From positions 186,001 to 250,000 of the forward strand of contig NZ_JBFATZ010000001.1 in assembly GCF_040678635.1 (NCBI RefSeq): 64,000 nt of DNA. The letters run 5' to 3'. The notes beneath the pieces were generated by a model that saw nothing but the letters and a program-made list of their open reading frames with translations, ran no database searches and was not told the origin of the DNA. How positions within the stretch are numbered: position 1 is the first letter of the stretch; every line of letters begins with the position of its first letter. The translations under genes and the position numbers were made by a program. Positions 36,998-47,769 of the stretch are shown here, piece after piece. Source of the DNA: Thermopolyspora sp040678635. Lineage in GTDB: Bacteria > Actinomycetota > Actinomycetes > Streptosporangiales > Streptosporangiaceae.

Positions 36998-39091
36998 ATG
37001 AGCGCGGAGACCTCCGTTCCCCCTCCCCAGGAGTCGGGTGTGGACATCTCGGATTCCGCTCTGCTGAGGGGCGTCACGACGGAGGCCCCGTTCGCCTTCG
37101 CGTTCTTCGACCTCGAGGGCCGCTTCGAGCGCGTCAACGAGGCCTTCACCGACCTCACCGGGCTGCCGGTCGACCGGCACATCGGGCGCCTGCCCGAGGA
37201 GTTCCTCCCGGCGGACCTGGCGGCGGCGATGACGGGCTCGGTGCGCAGGGTGGCCGAGGAGGACCGGCCGGTGACCGACGGCGGCAAGCCGGTGCGCACG
37301 CGGCTGAGCGGCGGCGAGACCCGGCACTGGACGCTGTCGTTCTTCCCGGTCAGGGAGGAGGGCCGGCTGCTCGGCGTGGGCATGTTCGGCGTCGACGTCA
37401 CCGACCGGCAGGAGCGCGAGGACGACCTGCGCCGCAGCGAGGAGCGCTACCGCTCGCTGGTGGAGTCCCAGCAGCAACTGGTCTGGATCACCAAGCCCAG
37501 CGGCGCGGTCGAGGAGGACGCCCCGCAGTGGCGGGCGATCACCGGGCAGGGCCTGGAGGAGTACTTCACCCACGGCTGGCTCGGCGCGGTCCACCCCGAC
37601 GACCGGGCGGCCACCGAGGAGGCGTGGCGCGAGGCGCTGCGCGGCCGGACCATGTTCGAGTGGAGCTACCGGGTGCGCACCCGGGCGAGCGGCTACCGCC
37701 ACTTCGAGGTGCGCGCGGTCCCGATCGCCCGGCACGGCCGGGTGGTCGAGTGGGTGGGCGCCAACAGCGACGTCACGGCCCAGCGTGAGGCCGAGGAGAT
37801 GCGCGGCAGGCTCACCGACCAGCTCGGCGCCGCCGCGCTGCGCACGGCCCGCCTGCAGGGCGCGACGGCCATCCTCGCCGAGGCCCTCACGGTCGAGCAG
37901 GTCGTCCAGGTGATCATCGACGTGGGCCGTACGGCTCTCGCCGCCGACCGGTCGGCGGTCGCGCTGCTCGACACCGAGCGGGCCGGCCTCAAGCTGATCA
38001 ACAGCGGCGGCGTGCCCGATCTTCCCAGCATGTCCGGCGACGAGATCCCGCTCACCCACACCAACGTGATGACGATGGCGGTCAACAGCCGCCGCCCGGT
38101 CTTCGCCGAGTCGCCCGAGAGCCTGCGCCAGCAACTCGCCGACGCCGGCGCCGACGAGAGCGTGATCAAGGCCGTGCTCGCCAGCGACGAGCGCGCCTGG
38201 GTGGGCCTGCCGCTGCTCGCCGCGGGCCGGGCGCTCGGCGCGCTGCGGTTCTCGTTCACCCGCCCGCAGAAGATCTCCCAGGAGGACGGGGTCTTCCTGG
38301 AGGCGCTGGCCGGTCAGTGCGCGCTGGCGGTCGAGCGGGCCACGCTGTTCGAGCGCGAGCACACCACCGCCGAGACGCTCCAGCGCAGCCTGCTGCCCGA
38401 CAACCTGCCCGTGGTGAAGGGCCTGGAGCTCGCCCAGCGGTTCCGCTCCGGCAGCCGCCACGTCCAGGTCGGCGGCGACTGGTACGACGCGTTCGTGCTG
38501 CAGGACGGCCGCGTGGCGGCCGTGGTCGGCGACGTCATGGGCAAGGGCGTCAAGGCCGCGGCGGGCATGGGCCGCATCCGCAACGCGATGCGCGCCCTGG
38601 CGCTGACCAACCCGCCTCCGGCGGCCGTGCTCACCGGCCTCGACCGGGTGTTCGACGCCACCGAGACCGAGGATCAGGTCACCACGCTCGCGTACATGAT
38701 CGTGGAGCCGGGCACCGGGGAGGGCACGCTCGCCCTGGCCGGGCACCCGCCGCCGCTGCTGGTCTCGCCGCAGGGGACGGCGATGCTGTACGAGGCCGAG
38801 CCCGGCACGCCGCTGGGCTGGCCGACCAGCCGTCGCCAGTTCCGGTTCTCGGTGCCGCCGGGACACACCGCCGTGCTGTACTCCGACGGACTGGTGGAGA
38901 ACCGGAAACGCGGCTTGGACGCGGGCCTTGCGGAACTTTGCTCAGTTGTAACCGAAGCTCCACCTGAGGTTGTGGCAAGTCCCCATATGTTGCTCGACTT
39001 CCTGGTGGATCGCATGTTGGCGGGGTATGAACAGGATGATGATGTAACGGTCCTAGCGATCCATGTCCCTCCGGCCACGAAGAGTGACTGA
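36998..39091 (+). CDS. PAS-PAS-GAF-SpoIIE (PP2C-type) protein phosphatase
   Basis: 697 residues from the ATG at 36998, chosen for its GGAGGTG site; an ATG 14 codons upstream has none. Order: PAS 1 (FAFFDLEGRFERVNEAFTDLTG), PAS 2 (YRSLVESQQQLVWITKPSG ... YRHFEVRAVPI), a coiled linker, GAF (TVEQVVQVIIDVGRTALAADRSAVALLD), then a PP2C/SpoIIE catalytic domain from about residue 460 (TLQRSLLPDNLP, GGDWYDAFVLQDGRVAAVVGDVMGKG, LALAGHPPPLLV, VLYSDGLVENR, QDDDVTVLAIHVP). It dephosphorylates Ser/Thr, typically on anti-sigma-factor antagonists, in response to signals sensed by PAS/GAF. Soluble. No partner anti-sigma kinase is adjacent; hrdB follows but has its own promoter region. Confidence 0.93.
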   Translation: MSAETSVPPPQESGVDISDSALLRGVTTEAPFAFAFFDLEGRFERVNEAFTDLTGLPVDRHIGRLPEEFLPADLAAAMTGSVRRVAEEDRPVTDGGKPVRTRLSGGETRHWTLSFFPVREEGRLLGVGMFGVDVTDRQEREDDLRRSEERYRSLVESQQQLVWITKPSGAVEEDAPQWRAITGQGLEEYFTHGWLGAVHPDDRAATEEAWREALRGRTMFEWSYRVRTRASGYRHFEVRAVPIARHGRVVEWVGANSDVTAQREAEEMRGRLTDQLGAAALRTARLQGATAILAEALTVEQVVQVIIDVGRTALAADRSAVALLDTERAGLKLINSGGVPDLPSMSGDEIPLTHTNVMTMAVNSRRPVFAESPESLRQQLADAGADESVIKAVLASDERAWVGLPLLAAGRALGALRFSFTRPQKISQEDGVFLEALAGQCALAVERATLFEREHTTAETLQRSLLPDNLPVVKGLELAQRFRSGSRHVQVGGDWYDAFVLQDGRVAAVVGDVMGKGVKAAAGMGRIRNAMRALALTNPPPAAVLTGLDRVFDATETEDQVTTLAYMIVEPGTGEGTLALAGHPPPLLVSPQGTAMLYEAEPGTPLGWPTSRRQFRFSVPPGHTAVLYSDGLVENRKRGLDAGLAELCSVVTEAPPEVVASPHMLLDFLVDRMLAGYEQDDDVTVLAIHVPPATKSD

Positions 39092-39298
39092 ATGAAACAG
39101 TCATAACGGTTGCTTTCGGGTATCGGTGACCCGCTTACGTACGCACTACTGTCTCCGTCGGCCTAGGGTGGATGACAACCGACGGGAGGCGGCCGTGCGA
39201 AGCGGGGTGTCATGCCAGAATGCTGGGCAGGTGCGTTGCGGTTCGAGCGGCCTCACCACCTGGGTCCATTCTCGCCATGCGTTGTTCGAGAGGTGTTC

Positions 39299-41032
39299 GT
39301 GTCGCCTGCAAGTTCGACTCGCTCGAAGCCAACAGAGCTGAACGAGCCCGTCATTCAGCGACTGATCGAGCGTGGGCGCTCGCAGGGTTTCCTCGAGTCT
39401 GAGGATGTCCGCAAGGCCTTCGAGGAGGCGGACATCCCCTTGTCGCACGCCGCTGGGTTCCTTCGCAGTCTCAGCAAGGAGGGTGTGACCGTCGTGGTGA
39501 CCGCCGCCGATTCCGCCGCGCCCAAGAAGACGCGCGCTGCGAAGCGCCGCTCCGCCGCTCCAGTCAAGAAGTCCAAGACCGCCGCTGCGGCCGCCAAGGA
39601 GCAGTCCGACACGGTCACCGCCGTGGTGAGCGGGCCGGACTCCGCCGGCGTGAAATCGGCCGCCAAGCCGACGGCCGCCAAGTCCGGGGCCAAGCCCGCA
39701 GCCAAGCCCCCCGCCAAGACCGCCACCAAGCCGGCGGCCAAGCCCGCGGCGAAGAAGGCCGAGCCGGCCGCCAGGAAGGCGGCCGACAAGCCTGCCGCGC
39801 CCGCCAAGGCCCCGGCGGCGAAGAAGACCAGGCCCGAGCCCGCCCCGGCGCCCGTGAGCAAGGCCGAGCCCAAGCCGGACCTGCCCGAGGACGAGGTCGA
39901 TCTCGACCTCGACGCCGACCTCGAACTCGAGGACTTCGACCCGGACGTCGAGGACGTGGTGGCCGACGACGTCGACGTCGAACTCGAGGCCGAGGTCGAG
40001 GACGACGCCGAGGAGCCCAAGCCCGCCGAGGTCGAGGCGGCGGCCGAGGTCGAAGAGGAAGTCCTCATCCTGTCCGACGACGATGACGACGCGCCCGTGG
40101 CCCAGGTGGCCGCGGCCGGCGCCACCGCCGACCCGGTCAAGGACTACCTCAAGCAGATCGGCAAGGTCCCGCTGCTCAACGCCGAGCAGGAGGTCGAGCT
40201 CGCCAAGCGCATCGAGGCCGGCCTGTTCGCCGAGGAGCAGCTCAACCAGGAGGGCAACGACCTGCCCGCCGACGTCCGCGCCGAGCTGGAGTGGATCGCC
40301 GAGGACGGCCGCCGCGCCAAGAACCACCTGCTGGAGGCGAACCTCCGCCTGGTGGTCTCGCTGGCCAAGCGCTACACCGGCCGCGGCATGCTCTTCCTGG
40401 ACCTGATCCAGGAGGGCAACCTCGGCCTGATCCGCGCGGTGGAGAAGTTCGACTACACCAAGGGCTACAAGTTCTCCACGTACGCCACCTGGTGGATCCG
40501 GCAGGCGATCACCCGCGCCATGGCCGACCAGGCGCGCACCATCCGCATCCCGGTGCACATGGTCGAGGTGATCAACAAGCTGGCGCGGGTGCAGCGCCAG
40601 ATGCTGCAGGACCTCGGCCGCGAGCCCACTCCGGAGGAGCTCGCCCGCGAACTCGACATGACCCCGGAGAAGGTCGTCGAGGTGCAGAAGTACGGCCGCG
40701 AGCCGATCTCCCTGAGCACCCCCCTCGGCGAGGAGGGCGACAGCGAGTTCGGCGACCTCATCGAGGACTCCGAGGCGATCGTCCCGGCCGACGCGGTCAG
40801 CTTCACGCTCCTGCAGGAGCAGCTGCACTCGGTGCTCGACACGCTCTCGGAGCGCGAGGCGGGCGTGGTGTCGATGCGGTTCGGCCTCACCGACGGCCAG
40901 CCCAAGACGCTGGACGAGATCGGCAAGGTCTACGGCGTGACGCGCGAGCGCATCCGGCAGATCGAGTCCAAGACGATGTCCAAGCTGCGTCACCCGTCCC
41001 GCTCCCAGGTTCTGCGCGACTACCTGGACTGA
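39299..41032 (+). CDS. hrdB: Principal RNA polymerase sigma factor (HrdB/SigA type)
   Basis: 577 residues from the GTG at 39299 (GAGAGG a few bases upstream), the natural-looking start giving VSPASSTRSKPTELNE. Region 1.1 is at residues 12-70. A Lys/Ala/Pro-rich then Asp/Glu-rich spacer (about 80-275), typical of actinobacterial HrdB, follows. Region 1.2 begins DPVKDYLKQIGKVPLLNAEQ. Region 2 contains NLRLVVSLAKRYTGRGMLFLDL and YKFSTYATWWIRQAI (-10 recognition). Region 4 ends with TLDEIGKVYGVTRERIRQIESK (-35 recognition). This is the housekeeping sigma factor. Its link to the second gyrase/topoisomerase genes downstream is conserved in actinomycetes. A strong terminator follows. Confidence 0.97.
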   Translation: MSPASSTRSKPTELNEPVIQRLIERGRSQGFLESEDVRKAFEEADIPLSHAAGFLRSLSKEGVTVVVTAADSAAPKKTRAAKRRSAAPVKKSKTAAAAAKEQSDTVTAVVSGPDSAGVKSAAKPTAAKSGAKPAAKPPAKTATKPAAKPAAKKAEPAARKAADKPAAPAKAPAAKKTRPEPAPAPVSKAEPKPDLPEDEVDLDLDADLELEDFDPDVEDVVADDVDVELEAEVEDDAEEPKPAEVEAAAEVEEEVLILSDDDDDAPVAQVAAAGATADPVKDYLKQIGKVPLLNAEQEVELAKRIEAGLFAEEQLNQEGNDLPADVRAELEWIAEDGRRAKNHLLEANLRLVVSLAKRYTGRGMLFLDLIQEGNLGLIRAVEKFDYTKGYKFSTYATWWIRQAITRAMADQARTIRIPVHMVEVINKLARVQRQMLQDLGREPTPEELARELDMTPEKVVEVQKYGREPISLSTPLGEEGDSEFGDLIEDSEAIVPADAVSFTLLQEQLHSVLDTLSEREAGVVSMRFGLTDGQPKTLDEIGKVYGVTRERIRQIESKTMSKLRHPSRSQVLRDYLD

Positions 41033-41062
41033 TCCCGGCCCGGATCCAAACGGATCGCGACC

Positions 41063-41096
41063 CCGCCCCGGACTCGACAACCCGACTCCGGGGCGG
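41063..41096 (+). terminator. hrdB terminator
   Basis: CCGCCCCGGA (41063-41072) pairs exactly with TCCGGGGCGG (41087-41096), loop 14 bases, 30 bp after the hrdB stop codon. Confidence 0.8.
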
Positions 41097-41100
41097 CGCC

Positions 41101-41177
41101 GATTCAGGGCTGATTCAGAGCCGATTCAGGGCCGATTCAGGGCCGCTTGCAGGCCGAATCAGGGCGGATTCAGGGCC
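41101..41177. repeat. Seven 11-bp tandem repeats after the hrdB terminator
   Basis: Consensus GATTCAGGGCC, units starting at 41101, 41112, 41123, 41134, 41145, 41156 and 41167. The fifth is the most divergent (GCTTGCAGGCC). The array begins 4 bp after the terminator stem and ends 165 bp before the next gene. The rest of the 310-bp gap shows nothing else. Confidence 0.9.
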
Positions 41178-41342
41178 GTGCCGCCGCCGGATGGGGCCAC
41201 GGGTCCTGCCGCCGAATGGGATGCGTCGAGCGCGCGGGAGGCGGGGCCATAGCGGGATCCGGTTGACGGTGGGGCCCGTTTAACCCAGGCGTAACAGGCG
41301 TGTAGCGTCACTTGTCTTGACCCTGACGTACCGTGTGCGTCC

Positions 41343-42308
41343 ATGGGTGTCACCGAAGTGGATCGGGTACGGGCGCGCAGGACACTGCGGATCGTCGAGC
41401 GGCCGTGGGCGGATCCGGCACTCGACGAGGCGGTCGACGCGGTGCGGCGCAGATACCTGTACGCGGGCGTGGGCTTGCTGGCCGCCACCCGTCTCGATCC
41501 CGAGGTGCGGGCGCAGCGCGTGGAGGCGCTGTCCCACGCCGCGGTCGGGCAGAGCCGCGACATCGCCACGCTCCTCGCGGCGGACCAGTCCAACCCGGAC
41601 ATGTGGTTGTGGCTGGGCCGCACGCTCGTGGAGGAGGCGTGGCTGCTGCGGCCCGACGTACGCGCCCGCTCGGCGCAGGCCGGGCGGCAGCGCGAGTTCC
41701 ACCAGGCGATGGAACGGGCCAGGGAACCGCTGCGGACGGCGGCGCGGCTGCTGCCGGCCGATCCGGTGCCGTGGGAGTCCCTGATGTGGATGGCGCTGGG
41801 CCTGGACGCGCCGCGCGCCGAGAAGGACGCGCTGTGGGCGGAGTGCGCCCGGCGCTTCCCCACCCTGTTCCCCGCCAACGTGGCCCGGTTGATCACTCTG
41901 TCGCCGGGCTGGGGCGGGACCACCGGCGAGATGTTCGAGTTCGCCCGCGTGGCCGTCTCCCGAGCGCCCGAGGGCGACCCGCTGCCGGCCCTGGTGCCGC
42001 TCGCGCACTTCGAGCGCAACGCGGAACGTTCCGGAGGCAGGCACTGGTTCGACGACGAGGCGTTGCGCGAGATCGTCTCGGCCGCGGGCAGTTGGGTGGA
42101 GCGCCGCCGGATGGTGCCGCACCCGCGCGCGATCGAGGCGCACAACCTCTTCGGCGCGGCGTTCTACCTCGCCGATCTCCGGCGGCCCGCACGCGGGCAC
42201 CTGGTACGCACCGGCGGCAGGGTGAGCAGGCTGCCCTGGTCGCACCTGGGCGAGCCACGCCAGCAATATCTGCGCGCCTGCGGCCGTCTGAATATCGTCA
42301 CGACCTGA
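41343..42308 (+). CDS. Hypothetical helical-repeat protein (321 aa)
   Basis: 321 residues, soluble, almost entirely alpha-helical, Ala/Arg/Leu-rich with Trp-containing repeats (NPDMWLWLGRTLVEEAWLLRP, DPVPWESLMWMALGLD) that suggest degenerate TPR-like packing. The first 60 residues (RVRARRTLRIVERPWADPALDEAVDAVRRRYLYAG) are the likely family-specific part. No catalytic motif, signal or membrane segment. I do not recognise the family. Codon use and length argue that it is real. The ATG has only a weak ribosome site, so the start could lie a few codons away. Confidence 0.65.
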   Translation: MGVTEVDRVRARRTLRIVERPWADPALDEAVDAVRRRYLYAGVGLLAATRLDPEVRAQRVEALSHAAVGQSRDIATLLAADQSNPDMWLWLGRTLVEEAWLLRPDVRARSAQAGRQREFHQAMERAREPLRTAARLLPADPVPWESLMWMALGLDAPRAEKDALWAECARRFPTLFPANVARLITLSPGWGGTTGEMFEFARVAVSRAPEGDPLPALVPLAHFERNAERSGGRHWFDDEALREIVSAAGSWVERRRMVPHPRAIEAHNLFGAAFYLADLRRPARGHLVRTGGRVSRLPWSHLGEPRQQYLRACGRLNIVTT

Positions 42309-42637
42309 TAACGATTCCCGAACCGCCGATGGGGTCGTGGATGGGATCGCCGATCGGGCCGTGCCTGCTCCTGACCCGCTCGCTCCTGGTCCGCTCACGG
42401 CGCCGCCGACGCAGGGCACCCGCGGGAGGGCCGTGAGAACGTCTGTGGTCTCACGAACCCTGGAGCCGGAGCCCCGGATACCCTCGATCGCGTCGACGTG
42501 GGAAACGCGTTCTGAGCACGCTTCGCGCCCCGCTCACGCGTGCGCGCGAACCGGACGCGAAGCCGATGGGAATGTCTTGGGGTTATCGTTGATCTCGTGG
42601 CGACCGGGCACCCGGCCGGGCCGCGCTATCGAAACCG
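42309..42637. other. Spacer with a 15-bp tandem duplication
   Basis: GCTCCTGACCCGCTC (42367-42381) is followed by GCTCCTGGTCCGCTC (42382-42396). No gene or hairpin terminator is evident elsewhere in this 329-bp convergent spacer. Confidence 0.6.
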
Positions 42638-42865
42638 CTAGCGCTTGTCGCTCGCGGAGGATGACGTCTCGTTCAACTTGGCCGATTCATCCTGAATGTC
42701 CGCACCCTTGTCGCGCAGCGTCGCTACGTGCTGACGCCCGTGGTGAGCGCAGAACAAAAGCTCGCCGCCGACCGGCAGGGTCGCACGGATGTAGGCCTGG
42801 GCACCGCAACGGTCACACCGGTCGAGCGCCGTCAGCGGCTTGGTGGGGGCAAGAGCTCCAGTCAC
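42638..42865 (-). CDS. DUF7455 family small zinc-binding protein
   Basis: 75 residues from a GTG at 42865 with AAAGG 6 bases upstream. The core ALDRCDRCGAQAYIRATLPVGGELLFCAHHGRQH holds CxxC plus C-H-H ligands for one zinc, as in the DUF7455 family that is near-universal in actinobacteria and often encoded close to hrdB. Function is unknown; a regulatory or ribosome-linked role has been a common guess. The polar tail (QDESAKLNETSSSASDK) is unstructured. Upstream lies a short perfect hairpin in its leader. Confidence 0.9.
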   Translation of the reverse strand: MTGALAPTKPLTALDRCDRCGAQAYIRATLPVGGELLFCAHHGRQHVATLRDKGADIQDESAKLNETSSSASDKR

Positions 42866-42884
42866 GTATCGCCTTTCGGGTCAC

Positions 42885-42903
42885 CCCCCACGTGCCGTGG
42901 GGG
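42885..42903 (-). promoter_or_regulatory. Perfect leader hairpin before the DUF7455 gene
   Basis: CCCCCACG-TGC-CGTGGGGG: an 8-bp stem with a 3-base loop, about 20 bp upstream of the GTG start and just ahead of the ribosome site. It could be an operator palindrome or an RNA structure affecting translation. The 304 bp between here and parE contain no other recognised feature. Confidence 0.5.
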
Positions 42904-43169
42904 ACTCGGCGTCAGTCACTTGAGACAACATCTAACCCGACGCGGACGTTCCCAATCATGGTGGCGCTACGCCGAGAGCGGAATGTGGCGAAAGGTGACG
43001 GGGTTTGCTCCCCGCATCACGTGTATCGCTGTTGTACTGGCAAGCTTGTACGCGGCGAGGCGACAACAACGATAAGCTACGCACACATGTTCGATGCCGG
43101 GCGCGACAGCGGATGCGGTCACGGGTGTGGCCGCACGCGCGGCGCCCCGGCCGCGGAGTGGGAGTGGGT

Positions 43170-45263
<2,094 letters not shown>

Positions 45264-45367
45264 CCCACCCTTGCCCAAGCTCGGGCGAACGGTGCCTATC
45301 GGGGCGATTGACCCATTTCTCCAGGGGTAGATCACCCACGGTGAGACAACCGTGACAGGGGGGAACG

Positions 45368-46090
45368 ATGTCTCAACATCGTGGGCGGAGAATGTTCGCC
45401 GTACTCGCGCTCGCCGCGCTGGCGACCGGGTGCGGGGGCGGCTCCGAGAAGTTGGAGAACGTCGCGGCAACCGAGACGCCTGGCATGGGCACTACTTCGC
45501 CCGGCATGACCCCGCCGGGCATGCAATCACCGGGACACGAGGGCACCGCCACTCCCGGCAGCGTGGCCGACATCAAACGGGTGGGCGAGGCCGCGCTGAA
45601 GGCCGTACCCAACGGCACCATCGTCAAGATGGACGCCGCCGACCAGGGCAAGATGTGGGACGTGACGGTCGCCGGCGAGGACGGCGCCCTGCAGTCCATG
45701 AAGATCGATGCGCAGTCCGGGCAGGTGAAGGGGTCGCCGAAGCCGGAAGAGGGCGGCGACAAGGCCAAGACCCAGGAACTCGTCCAGAAGGCCAAAATCG
45801 ACTACGCCCAGGCGGCCGAGAAGATGCTGAGCCAGGCGCCCGGCGGCCACCTCACCAAGCTCGAACTCGACGACGCCGACGGCAAGGCCGTTTGGAAGGG
45901 CGAGGTGGCCGACGAGCAGGGCGAGAAGCGCGAGATGCGCGTCGACGCCGAGACGGGCGAGGTCATGTCCACGCCGGGCGCGTCCCCCGGCGGCGAGGAG
46001 AGCCCGGGCGGGCCGGAGCAGAGCCCGGAGGGGACTCCGGAGGAGACCATGGTGCCGACCCCCGAGGAGCCCGGGGCGAGCCCTTCGTGA
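45368..46090 (+). CDS. PepSY-domain lipoprotein
   Basis: 240 residues; GGGGGGAACG precedes the ATG. Signal peptide with lipobox LATGC (Cys about residue 22), then a Met/Pro/Gly/Thr-rich linker and two PepSY domains. The first runs IKRVGEAALKAVPNGTIVKMDA ... WDVTVAGEDGALQSMKIDAQSGQV, and the second from AEKMLSQAPGGHLTKLELDDADG to EMRVDAETGEV. PepSY modules often inhibit peptidases or sense the cell surface; the ligand is unknown. The C-terminus is a Pro/Glu/Gly tail. It stands alone downstream of parE and ends at a strong hairpin. Confidence 0.88.
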   Translation: MSQHRGRRMFAVLALAALATGCGGGSEKLENVAATETPGMGTTSPGMTPPGMQSPGHEGTATPGSVADIKRVGEAALKAVPNGTIVKMDAADQGKMWDVTVAGEDGALQSMKIDAQSGQVKGSPKPEEGGDKAKTQELVQKAKIDYAQAAEKMLSQAPGGHLTKLELDDADGKAVWKGEVADEQGEKREMRVDAETGEVMSTPGASPGGEESPGGPEQSPEGTPEETMVPTPEEPGASPS

Positions 46091-46113
46091 CGCCTGGCTC
46101 CTCCACCGACGGC

Positions 46114-46142
46114 GGGTGGGCCTCCCACGCGGAGGCCCACCC
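46114..46142. terminator. Perfect 12-bp terminator hairpin
   Basis: GGGTGGGCCTCC (46114-46125) pairs with 46131-46142 across a 5-base loop between the converging PepSY and peroxiredoxin-like genes. No U-run is seen. Confidence 0.8.
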
Positions 46143-46184
46143 CCGCTCGTCACTTCGGGGAGGGCAGAGGGATGCGCGGGGGCG

Positions 46185-46748
46185 TTACGCGGGCTCGTTG
46201 CCCGGCCGCCACTTGATGCCGCACCCCAGGCTCGGCGCCTGCGGCTCCACCGGGGCCTCGCCGGCGAGCACGGCATCGGCCGCGGCCCGCAACGAGGCGC
46301 CCGTCACCGGGAGGTCGTTGCCCGGCCGCGCCTCGTCGAACTGCCCCCGATAGACGAGCCGCAGATCCGCGTCGTAGAGGAAGAAGTCCGGAGTGCACGC
46401 GGCCCGGTAGACCTTGGCGACCTCCTGCGTCTCGTCGACCAGGTACGGGAATTCGAACCCGGCCCGCCGCGCCTGCTCGGCCAGATGCGCCGCGTCGTCG
46501 TCGGGATAGTTGATCACGTCGTTGCTGCAGATGCCGACCGTCGCCACCCGCCCCTGGTAGTCGGCGGCGAAGGCTCCGATGCCCTGCTCGATGCGGCGCA
46601 CGTACGGACAGTGGTTCGACAGGAAGATCACCAGAACGGCAGGGGAGCCCTTGAGATCGGACAGCGACACCCTCCCGCCCTCGACCGAGGGCAGGTCGAA
46701 GTCCGGCGCCGGGGTCCCCAGCGGAACCATGAACGAGTTGACGGCCAT
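46185..46748 (-). CDS. Thioredoxin-fold (AhpC/TSA/ResA-like) protein
   Basis: 187 residues; the ATG at 46748 gives the family N-terminus SFMVPLGTPAPDFDLPSVEGG, and a start 15 codons earlier is less likely. The active site is in VLVIFLSNHCPYVRRIEQG: a single cysteine (CPYV) where thioredoxins have CxxC, so it behaves more like a one-Cys peroxiredoxin/thiol peroxidase. Other features: GICSNDVINYPDDD, YRAACTPDFFLYDADLRLVYRGQFD. Cytoplasmic, since there is no signal. Probably acts in thiol-dependent peroxide or disulphide handling; the reductant is unknown. Confidence 0.85.
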   Translation of the reverse strand: MAVNSFMVPLGTPAPDFDLPSVEGGRVSLSDLKGSPAVLVIFLSNHCPYVRRIEQGIGAFAADYQGRVATVGICSNDVINYPDDDAAHLAEQARRAGFEFPYLVDETQEVAKVYRAACTPDFFLYDADLRLVYRGQFDEARPGNDLPVTGASLRAAADAVLAGEAPVEPQAPSLGCGIKWRPGNEPA

Positions 46749-47004
46749 GCCGCCATTGTCGCAAGCGTCGCGATGACCCGCCGAGAGATCCACGCCGAAA
46801 GATCCACCGACAGGTATACGCCGCCCCGGCCTCGTTGAGGCGGAAACCCTGACGCATAGGTGTTCGTGGCCGGGCCGTGGGAAGCTGTACAGGCGCCCGC
46901 GCGCGACGACCGCGTGGGCCGAGACGGGACAGACGGACGCTTCGGGGGACCCTCTCGCAGTCGCACCGGGCGACGGTACATGGAACCGAGATCAGGAGGA
47001 GACC

Positions 47005-47385
47005 GTGGCAGGCATCGCGCGCATGGACACCGTGGCCATCGACTGTCCCGACCCCGAGGCCCTGGCGCGTTTCTACGCGGCCGTGCTGGGCTGGGAGACC
47101 ATCCGGATCGACGAGGACGGCGGATGGGTCACGATCACGGACGGGAAGTCCACGCCGCTGTCCTTCCAGCGCGTCGAGGGCCACCGCCCGCCGGACTGGC
47201 CGAGCCCCGAACGCTCCCAGCAGTTCCACCTCGACTTCCAGGTGGACGACATCGACAAGGCCGAGGCCGAGGTGCTGGCGCTGGGCGCGGTGAAACACGA
47301 CCACCAGCCCGTCGGCCCCTACGACGGCTTCCGCGTCTACCTCGACCCCGCCGGCCACCCGTTCTGCCTGTGCTTCGGCGACTGA
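47005..47385 (+). CDS. VOC (glyoxalase/bleomycin-resistance fold) protein
   Basis: 126 residues from the GTG at 47005, with AGGAGG 5-6 bases upstream. The single-module vicinal-oxygen-chelate fold has two beta-alpha-beta-beta-beta units: MDTVAIDCPDPEALARFYAAVLGWE and FHLDFQVDDIDKAEAEVLALGAV. It ends FRVYLDPAGHPFCLCFGD. The metal-ligand pattern of true glyoxalase is incomplete, so function (antibiotic binding, isomerase or other) is open. Its 3' end has been reiterated downstream as a degenerate array. Confidence 0.88.
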   Translation: MAGIARMDTVAIDCPDPEALARFYAAVLGWETIRIDEDGGWVTITDGKSTPLSFQRVEGHRPPDWPSPERSQQFHLDFQVDDIDKAEAEVLALGAVKHDHQPVGPYDGFRVYLDPAGHPFCLCFGD

Positions 47386-47665
47386 CGCGCCGGTCGGCGG
47401 GCCGAGCCCTCGCCGTTGGGGAGTGCGGTACCGCGTTCACCTCGATTTCGCCGGTCGCCCGTTCCTGGGGGCTGACCCGGCGGTCGGTGGGCCGAGCGCT
47501 CGCCGTTCGGGGTGGGGTACCGCGTTCATCTCGATGTCGCCGGTCGCCCGTTCCCGGGGGACTGACCCGGCATTCGGTGAGCTGAGCGCTCGCCGTTCGG
47601 GAGTGCGGTACCCCGTCCATTTTGCTGCGGCCGGTCGCCCGTTCTGCCTGTTCTTGGGCGACTGA
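47332..47665 (+). repeat. Array of 89-100-bp copies of the VOC gene 3' end
   Basis: The segment starting CGCGTCTACCTCGACC in the gene (47332) recurs in altered form at 47432, 47521 and 47612. Conceptual translation keeps the VOC tail pattern: VHLDFAGRPF in the second copy and AAAGRPFCLFLGD at the end of the fourth, against VYLDPAGHPFCLCFGD in the gene. The array plus 104 bp fill the 384-bp convergent spacer before parC. An 80-codon ORF (47423-47665) through it is a by-product, not a credible gene. Confidence 0.85.
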
Positions 47666-47769
47666 CCTACCGATCGGCACCCTGGTCCCGAGTCGAGCGA
47701 CGGTGGCCAGTCGTACGGTCGGCCGCAGCGTGGACGGTGCCCGCCAGGCGGACCGTGGCGGGCACCGCG

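Noticed and set aside
36539..38866. 775-codon minus-strand open frame opposite the SpoIIE phosphatase
   Set aside because: Antisense shadow of a gene with clear PAS, GAF and PP2C motifs.
39146..41080. 644-codon minus-strand open frame opposite hrdB
   Set aside because: Antisense of a firmly identified sigma factor, with low-complexity Leu/Gly-rich translation.
47423..47665. 80-codon ORF in the VOC 3'-end array as a real gene
   Set aside because: It consists only of diverged copies of the VOC tail; no complete domain and no supporting ribosome site.
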